Below are positions 6,445 through 10,983 of a stretch of DNA of 20,265 nt, in pieces; position 1 is the stretch's first letter, and each line of letters starts with the position of its first letter. The notes below the pieces were generated by a model, which did not search any database, was not told where the DNA came from, and worked only from the letters and a program-made list of their open reading frames with translations. This stretch comes from a virus: IMG/VR virus record IMGVR_UViG_3300043788_000144, positions 1-20,265 of that record; one strand, 5' to 3'. The position numbers were made by a program, and so were the translations under genes.

Positions 6445-6509
6445 GCGATTGCATACGGTGTGCACCCTGTCACGTACAATACGATCTCCCTCTCCCCCAA
6501 AGCGCCTAG
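6441..6509 (+). CDS. 22-aa cysteine-rich micro-protein
   Basis: GTG 6441 overlaps the previous TGA (GTGA) and is preceded by AGGAG with eight-base spacing, a better translation signal than many larger genes here. The product MSDCIRCAPCHVQYDLPLPQ plus two residues has CxxCxxCH, which could bind a metal. It is too short for a homology call, and the coding status rests on the ribosome binding site and the overlap. Confidence 0.5.
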   Translation: MSDCIRCAPCHVQYDLPLPQSA

Positions 6510-6511
6510 CA

Positions 6512-6592
6512 GGAAGGAGTCCTATAACAGGCGAGACACTACCGGCAGCCGATGACAGAAACTCAATCAGTACTGGTAACGGAACGGAGTAA
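6512..6592 (+). pseudogene. diverged duplicate of the Sak4 C-terminal tail
   Basis: Read from 6512, this frame gives GRSPITGETLPAADDRNSIS and six further residues before the stop at 6590-6592. The first 17 match the real Sak4 end (6219 onward, GRSPITGETLPSGDDRQ) with three differences, while many codon third positions differ. There is no start of its own: upstream the frame belongs to the 22-aa gene region. It ends four bases before GTG 6597, the likely SSB start. It looks like the original Sak4/SSB junction, left behind when the segment 6219-6511 arrived with its own copy of the tail. Confidence 0.65.
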
Positions 6593-6596
6593 CGAA

Positions 6597-7103
6597 GTGG
6601 GTATCAAGGTTACAGTCAGCGACCAGGAAGCCTCCTCAGGCGACAGAGAAAATCTTCCAGTCGGCAAGTACCACTGCGCGATCACCGACGTCCGACTCGA
6701 CAGTCCAGGGGCTGGAGACAACATCGGTAGACCAATGCTTGTCTTCGACTTCACCGTTCAGGACTCGGAGCTTCACCAGCCGGCGAGGCTGAACGAGTTC
6801 AAGGACAGGCACATCTTCACCAACGCCTGCATCTGGGAGGGGGCCCTCTACACCATCGTCGGCATCCTGAAGGCGATGGGCAAGTACGAAGAGAACCTCG
6901 ACGCGGACGGCGAGCTCGACGCGCCGGATGACCCCGACTACTACATCGGCACCCAGATGTTCGTCCGTCGGGCGACCAACAACAAGCAGCGGCAGAAGTT
7001 CCCGGACAACCCGGACTACTGGATTCAGGCTTCCGGCTTCTCCGCGATCAAGTCCAAGGTCGGAGCGTCCACGAGTTCGAGCGACAACTCGCTCCTGCCG
7101 TAA
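6597..7103 (+). CDS. DUF669-like phage ssDNA-binding protein, 168 aa
   Basis: Proteins of this kind coat single-stranded DNA and are often encoded next to Sak4-type annealing ATPases. The sequence shows LPVGKYHCAITDVRLDS, then RPMLVFDFTVQD, a HIFTNACIWEGALYTIVGILKAMG segment and IGTQMFVRRA, the order seen in DUF669/SSB-like phage proteins, and ends in a Ser-rich, acidic-poor tail SSSDNSLLP. I prefer GTG 6597, preceded by CGGAG at seven bases, to the ATG at 6552, because 6512-6592 is an out-of-frame copy of the Sak4 tail and 6552 has no ribosome binding site. From about 6780 to 7060 almost all codons end in G or C, unlike its neighbours. Confidence 0.7.
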   Translation: MGIKVTVSDQEASSGDRENLPVGKYHCAITDVRLDSPGAGDNIGRPMLVFDFTVQDSELHQPARLNEFKDRHIFTNACIWEGALYTIVGILKAMGKYEENLDADGELDAPDDPDYYIGTQMFVRRATNNKQRQKFPDNPDYWIQASGFSAIKSKVGASTSSSDNSLLP

Positions 7104-7110
7104 CAAGACC

Positions 7111-7289
7111 GGGACTGCTCGACGATAACATTGGTTCAGAAGAAGTTCGTTGAAAGCCAAAGCGGGCAGTCCCGCCCTGAATGTCCGGCTCAAGGACAGA
7201 TTGTCGAAGGCGCCACATGACGCATTCTTGAGCCGGGCCTTGAGGGCCGTAAACTCGGAGTAACGTGAACGGGTTCGACTCCCGTACGG
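7111..7289 (+). promoter_or_regulatory. structured leader ahead of DUF397-queD-folE, with mutually exclusive stems and a tRNA T-arm-like hairpin
   Basis: This gene-free stretch holds several stems. GGGACTGC (7111-7118) can pair with GCAGTCCC (7166-7173), but the same right arm also forms the local hairpin GCGGG-CAGT-CCCGC (7162-7175), so the two exclude each other. CCGGCTCAAG (7185-7194) pairs perfectly with CTTGAGCCGG (7227-7236) and encloses two small hairpins (7195-7205 and 7210-7223). GGCC-TTGAG-GGCC (7236-7248) follows, then ACGGG-TTCGACT-CCCGT (7269-7285), which matches a tRNA T-arm. No acceptor or anticodon arm is convincing. An attenuator or riboswitch controlling the deazaguanine genes is an inference; a decayed tRNA is another option. 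Confidence 0.5.
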
Positions 7290-7307
7290 TCCGCGGAGGT
7301 GATAAGG

Positions 7308-7520
7308 GTGTGGCGTAAGTCGTCGTTTTCTAACATGAACGGAAACTGCGTAGAAGTACGCCTAGGACTAGACGGCTCTGCAGACATGCGAGACTCTAAG
7401 GACAATCGTCAGGGCCCCGTCTTAAGGTTCACTCCAGAAGAGTGGCACGCCTTCCTGGACGGCGTCAAGAAGGGCGAATTCGACGATCTCGGAGGGAGTA
7501 AGGTTGTTTCGGATAAGTAA
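7308..7520 (+). CDS. DUF397 domain protein
   Basis: DUF397 proteins are small actinomycete proteins usually encoded next to an XRE-type regulator, with which they are thought to form regulatory or toxin-antitoxin-like pairs. Here the whole 70-residue product is the domain: WRKSSFSNMNGNCVEV, then MRDSKDNRQGPVLRFTPEEW and AFLDGVKKGEF, all hallmark segments. GTG 7308 is preceded by GGAGGTGAT, an excellent ribosome binding site; an earlier in-frame GTG at 7299 lies inside that site. No XRE partner is present in the window. It overlaps queD by 17 bases, so it is the first gene of the deazaguanine operon. A role against a host DUF397/XRE system is possible. Confidence 0.9.
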   Translation: MWRKSSFSNMNGNCVEVRLGLDGSADMRDSKDNRQGPVLRFTPEEWHAFLDGVKKGEFDDLGGSKVVSDK

Positions 7521-7917
7521 GGACTTTGAGTTCAGCGCCGCGCATCACCTGGAGGGACTGCCTCCCGAGCATCAGTGTGCCAGAGTTCACGGACATAACT
7601 ATACCGTCAGACTCATCCTCGAAGCGGATAACCTAAACGGGGTCGGCTTCGTGAGGGACTACGGTGAGCTCGACCAGTTCAGGGACTGGCTGAAGAACGC
7701 GTTTGACCATCGGGACATCAACGATGCAGAGTTCGTAGGCAATCCAACAGCCGAGAACATGGCCCGAGCGATATACGAGGTCACTGCCACGCTGTTCCCC
7801 GAACTCGCAGGCGTCGGAGTATCCGAAACGCACAAGACCTGGGCGTACTTCTATCCAGGCGTAGTATCTATGACCGAGCCTCCCGACGAGGGCCTGGAAC
7901 TGGAAGGACGTAAGTGA
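7504..7917 (+). CDS. queD: QueD, 6-carboxy-5,6,7,8-tetrahydropterin synthase
   Basis: QueD converts dihydroneopterin triphosphate, the FolE product, to 6-carboxy-tetrahydropterin, the QueE substrate. The 137-residue product has the zinc ligands of the PTPS fold: AAHH at 12-15 and HGH at 29-31, with the catalytic cysteine Cys25 four residues before the HGH (CARVHGH). FDHRDIND and SETHKTWAYF match the later conserved Asp/His and Glu positions. The TTG start follows GGAGGGAGTAAGG, and the gene overlaps folE by GTGA. Length is in the usual range. PTPS itself is less likely given the QueE and DpdA homologues. Confidence 0.9.
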   Translation: MFRISKDFEFSAAHHLEGLPPEHQCARVHGHNYTVRLILEADNLNGVGFVRDYGELDQFRDWLKNAFDHRDINDAEFVGNPTAENMARAIYEVTATLFPELAGVGVSETHKTWAYFYPGVVSMTEPPDEGLELEGRK

Positions 7918-8492
7918 GCGTAATAGGTCCGCAGTATCTGGCCAACGCCTCGCCAGAAGATCTCGTCGACGCTCTGCTCCGAAAGACCTGTCCGGATGTC
8001 TACGACCCCGAAGCAGAACACTTCGCCCAGACGCCTAGACGGTTCGTCAAGATGCTCAGGGAGCTTACCGATGGGACCGAGGACTTTGTCTTCACGACCT
8101 TCGCGGCCAATGGCCATGAGATGGTCGTAATCAAAGACATCCGCTTCGTCAGCCTGTGTGCACACCATATCGCCCCGTTCACCGGCGTATGTCATATCGG
8201 TTACATACCGGAGAAGCTCGTGGCCGGTATCTCGAAGTTCGCTCGTCACGTCCGAGCGATGGCGCACACCCTCACCGTCCAGGAAGACTTGACTACCAAC
8301 ATCGCAGACTCCCTCGACGACATTCTAGACCCAAAAGGAGTTGCGGTCGTCATGAGCGCTACGCACTCGTGCATGTCTGTACGGGGAGCGCTAGCTCACG
8401 GCACAACCACGATCACTTCGGCGATGCGTGGCGTCTTCTCGGAGCATGACCGAACCGCAAAGATAGAATTTATGGAACATATCCGTGGTTAG
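7914..8492 (+). CDS. folE: GTP cyclohydrolase I (FolE)
   Basis: FolE opens the guanine ring of GTP to make dihydroneopterin triphosphate, the first step to folate and, here, to 7-deazaguanine. In the 192-residue product the zinc set is intact: Cys82 and His85 in SLCAHHIAPF and Cys153 in THSCMSVRG. GISKFARHVRAMAHTLTVQEDLT is the typical central motif, and LDPKGVAVVMSATH precedes the last cysteine. The length is near the short bacterial forms. It is translationally coupled to queD (GTGA). A phage copy raises precursor supply for DNA modification. Confidence 0.95.
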   Translation: MSVIGPQYLANASPEDLVDALLRKTCPDVYDPEAEHFAQTPRRFVKMLRELTDGTEDFVFTTFAANGHEMVVIKDIRFVSLCAHHIAPFTGVCHIGYIPEKLVAGISKFARHVRAMAHTLTVQEDLTTNIADSLDDILDPKGVAVVMSATHSCMSVRGALAHGTTTITSAMRGVFSEHDRTAKIEFMEHIRG

Positions 8493-8778
8493 AGAAGTTA
8501 TACCAGAATACGACGAGCCTGATGATATACCAGACATCAAAGTCAAGATGGTCGGAGAGCCTCCAGATACGGTTAATCATCCGCCGCACTATAATCAGCA
8601 CCCGAGCGGTATCGAGTGTATCCAGGTCGTCGAATGGTTCAATTTCAATCTCGGTAATGCCATCAAGTACATATGGCGAGCCGGCGATAAAGGTGGACTA
8701 GAAGATCTGAAGAAGGCTCGCTGGTATATCAACCGGGAGATAGCCCGTCTAGAGGCGGAGTCAGAAAGAGGTCAGTAG
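8485..8778 (+). CDS. DUF3310 protein (phage nucleotide-kinase-like family)
   Basis: The core VNHPPHYNQHPSGIECIQVV with NAIKYIWRAGDKGGLEDLKKARWYI is the DUF3310 signature, a small helical phage family sometimes annotated as nucleotide kinase without proof. The 97-residue product has about 25 extra acidic residues at the N-terminus. The start at GTG 8485 overlaps folE by eight bases but its ribosome binding site is weak; an internal ATG near 8548 is possible. Its place between folE and the DpdA-like gene suggests a nucleotide-pool role, which is inference. Confidence 0.85.
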   Translation: MVREVIPEYDEPDDIPDIKVKMVGEPPDTVNHPPHYNQHPSGIECIQVVEWFNFNLGNAIKYIWRAGDKGGLEDLKKARWYINREIARLEAESERGQ

Positions 8779-9539
8779 TGGAAGTAGCCCTTATCGCCCC
8801 GGTCCCGCTCCTGGATACCACGGAGTACCAGAAGTTCCACATGGTGCTCCCAGCTGTAGTAGGCAACTGGGAGTACGCCGAGTTCTACAAGAGGCTCGGC
8901 CTTAAAGAGGGTTACTACGTCATACTAGACAATGGCGCTTGGGAGGGCGCGTCTCTTTCGTCCACGGAGCTCATGAATATGGCCTACAGGTTCCACGTTC
9001 AGGAAGTCGTAGTGCCTGACATCATCAATGGCCAGCCCGAAGACACCCTGACCATGATGCGCGCCTTCTTCAACTCGGCCGCAGTATCAGGGACCTACTA
9101 CGGAGGATGGCATAGGCCTGCATACGCTGCCGTAGTACACGGCTCTTCGATTACTGAAGCTATAGACTTCGTCGATATAGTCGCCAGTGAGTTTCCTCAG
9201 ATAACTGTATTCTCCCTGGCCAAGAAGTTGCCACGCTTCTGCAAAGACTGGAACGCTAGGGGCAAGATAGCGGAGCACATTCGTCATACATACGGAGACA
9301 GATTTCAGATCCATCTCCTAGGGTTCAACGAGCACATACCAAGCGAGCTGGACATACTGGCTCGTAGCATAGACATGACTACGCCCTACACCTGTTCCTT
9401 CAAGGATAAGGAACTGGGTGTACTAGATGAAATACACGTACCGAGACCCGCTAACTATTTTAGCCTCGGACGAGATGCATTCAACATGAAAAAACTGATG
9501 TACAACATCGAACTAGTAGTAGGAAAGGCAGACCGATGA
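8778..9539 (+). CDS. dpdA: DpdA-like 7-deazaguanine DNA transglycosylase (TGT fold)
   Basis: DpdA proteins are distant relatives of tRNA-guanine transglycosylase that exchange guanine in DNA for preQ0 or related bases. The 253-residue product reads as a TIM barrel with ILDNGAWEG (Asp51 in the position of the TGT D-S-G-G motif), VVVPDIINGQ (Pro80-Asp81), AAVVHGSS, then HLLGF followed by ILARSIDMTTPY, the order expected for phage DpdA. The zinc-binding cysteines of bacterial TGT are absent, as in phage members. GTG shares a base with the upstream stop. FolE and QueD upstream and QueE at the window start strongly support DNA rather than tRNA modification. The exact base installed cannot be told from this. 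Confidence 0.8.
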   Translation: MEVALIAPVPLLDTTEYQKFHMVLPAVVGNWEYAEFYKRLGLKEGYYVILDNGAWEGASLSSTELMNMAYRFHVQEVVVPDIINGQPEDTLTMMRAFFNSAAVSGTYYGGWHRPAYAAVVHGSSITEAIDFVDIVASEFPQITVFSLAKKLPRFCKDWNARGKIAEHIRHTYGDRFQIHLLGFNEHIPSELDILARSIDMTTPYTCSFKDKELGVLDEIHVPRPANYFSLGRDAFNMKKLMYNIELVVGKADR

Positions 9540-10363
9540 GGCAGCACGGAAATCGCGGAGCCAACCTCGCATATCCAACGGGACCGTTCTTCGAAAGCTT
9601 CATAACAGACCATGAAGCTCTTCCGACCGCGCCGCTCAACGTCGATCACGTCACCGACGTCCGACAGTTCTACATGTACGCGAACGGTCCAGACCCTTCA
9701 GCACCGCCGTCGATCGCGCAAACCGGTATCGGAAACTGTACATGTGCTGGCGCTGCCGAAGGCTTTAGCATCTGCTCCGCGTTCAGCGGTATCTTCCCGG
9801 GCGGAGTTCACTTTCCGACGAACAACGTGATTGGGCTGTACGAACGATTCGGCTACAAGCTCGGCGACGAGTCGACTGACAACGGCGCTCAGCTCACCCA
9901 GGTCGCGGCATCGCTCGTGACTGAAGGCATCGTAGACGACGAGGGACATACACACCAGCTCGCCGGCTGGGTACAGCTCCAGGACCCGACGAACCCTTGG
10001 ACGCTTCGCCGAGTTATCAACATGTTCGGCTTCGTCTACATGGGTTACTGTCTGCCAGACGATGCGATGCAGGAGTTCGACGACGGACAACCGTTCACCG
10101 ATACGTCGCCATCCGCCGACCCGAACGAGGGCCACTGCATGATCTACTCATACAGCGACCTGACTAGCTGGACTGAGTCGCCCGACTCCGCCAGCGGCAA
10201 GGTTGTCACCTGGGCAGACGCTCAGGGACTCTCGCCAGCCTGGAATAGCAAGTACGGCTATCAGGGACTCGTTCTGGTTACGCAGGACTACATCAGGCTG
10301 AACGGCACTACCGTCCAGGGCTATAACCTAGAGCAGATGCTGCACGAAAGCCAGGGCGCCTAA
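9536..10363 (+). CDS. papain-like (C1-fold) cysteine peptidase homologue
   Basis: The 275-residue product carries the papain set in order and spacing: Gln62 six residues before Cys68 (QTGIGNC, as Q19 and C25 in papain), His200 in EGHCMIYSYSD, and Asn237 in AWNSKYGYQG, resembling the N-S-W-G end motif. There is no signal peptide, so it would act in the cytoplasm or in the virion. ATG overlaps the dpdA stop (ATGA), putting it in the same operon. Possible jobs are cleavage of a host or virion protein, or a transglutaminase-like or amidase activity on a DNA-modification intermediate; none can be chosen from sequence. Confidence 0.7.
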   Translation: MRQHGNRGANLAYPTGPFFESFITDHEALPTAPLNVDHVTDVRQFYMYANGPDPSAPPSIAQTGIGNCTCAGAAEGFSICSAFSGIFPGGVHFPTNNVIGLYERFGYKLGDESTDNGAQLTQVAASLVTEGIVDDEGHTHQLAGWVQLQDPTNPWTLRRVINMFGFVYMGYCLPDDAMQEFDDGQPFTDTSPSADPNEGHCMIYSYSDLTSWTESPDSASGKVVTWADAQGLSPAWNSKYGYQGLVLVTQDYIRLNGTTVQGYNLEQMLHESQGA

Positions 10364-10365
10364 GA

Positions 10366-10551
10366 ATGAAGAAGGGGCACGAAGATAGATCAGGTAATCG
10401 TCCTGGTGCAGGTAAGCCTCCGGCAGAGGGGATTGTCTACGCCAGTATCGCAGATAGGCCGTATAACTGTATCTGCTCTTCGGTGGTTCTGCCTGACGGT
10501 AAAAGCATATACATCAAGTACATGAACACGATGTGTACTGCGAGGCACTGA
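10366..10551 (+). CDS. hypothetical protein, 61 aa
   Basis: The ATG begins two bases after the previous TAA. The first 20 residues are polar and glycine-rich (KKGHEDRSGNRPGAGKPP), followed by a short beta unit (GIVYASIADRPYNCICSSVV, then DGKSIYIKYM) with three cysteines. I do not recognise it. The ribosome binding site is weak (AGGGCG) and the gene is probably read by coupling; the next gene begins on its last base. Confidence 0.5.
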   Translation: MKKGHEDRSGNRPGAGKPPAEGIVYASIADRPYNCICSSVVLPDGKSIYIKYMNTMCTARH

Positions 10552-10844
10552 TGGATATCTACCGGGTCCTTTTCGAGACCGTTTCACAAAGCGCTCTGGG
10601 CAAGTACTGCAACGCGAATCCAAGGTTCTACAAGAATGTCACACAGACCGTTCCGAATTCACAGATCCCTGACGAAGACTGGTACGAGGTCAAGGGAAAT
10701 GAAACTGATAACCCCTGGAGCCAGTACAACCAGCTGAAGAAATGGGATCGGGCCGACGAACAGTTCGTTCGTAATATCCGCCTACAGAAACTGGTAAGCG
10801 AGCCTAGCTGGGAAGAGGTCCCTGATCCCCATGCTATCAGTTGA
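10551..10844 (+). CDS. hypothetical protein, 97 aa
   Basis: I chose ATG 10551, which overlaps the TGA of the previous gene by one base and has GCGAGG just upstream, over GTG 10533. The product is charged and rich in W, Y and N (DWYEVKGNETDNPWSQYNQL), likely helical in its second half. No known motif, signal or membrane segment is visible. It lies just before the polymerase gene and may serve replication, but that is only position. Confidence 0.6.
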   Translation: MDIYRVLFETVSQSALGKYCNANPRFYKNVTQTVPNSQIPDEDWYEVKGNETDNPWSQYNQLKKWDRADEQFVRNIRLQKLVSEPSWEEVPDPHAIS

Positions 10845-10983
10845 CGTACCTCAAGAGCTGAAGGATATACTGGACAGCCGTGCGGGCAAGGTCCACTCGG
10901 CCGAAGGTCGGGTAATGCAGACTCTCGCCGAAATACTAACCCGCTTCGAGGAAATGATACGGAGTGGAACCAAGACACCCTAA
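10831..10983 (+). CDS. hypothetical helical protein, 50 aa
   Basis: This frame is open from ATG 10831 to TAA 10981-10983 and overlaps both neighbours (14 bases before, 20 bases after). GGAAGAGG lies about a dozen bases upstream. The product starts LSVDVPQELKDILDSRAGKV and continues with an amphipathic helix (QTLAEILTRFEEMIRSG), a shape seen in small ribbon/helix or dimerising proteins. It fills an otherwise 119-base gap between tightly packed genes, which is the main reason to accept it. Confidence 0.55.
   Translation: MLSVDVPQELKDILDSRAGKVHSAEGRVMQTLAEILTRFEEMIRSGTKTP

Noticed and set aside
6552-6596. ATG 6552 as start of the SSB-like gene
   Set aside because: No ribosome binding site, and the extra 15 residues are an out-of-frame reading of the copied Sak4 tail.
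7185-7292. A complete tRNA gene
   Set aside because: Only the T-arm fits; the acceptor has mismatches and no 7-nt anticodon loop with T33 can be placed.
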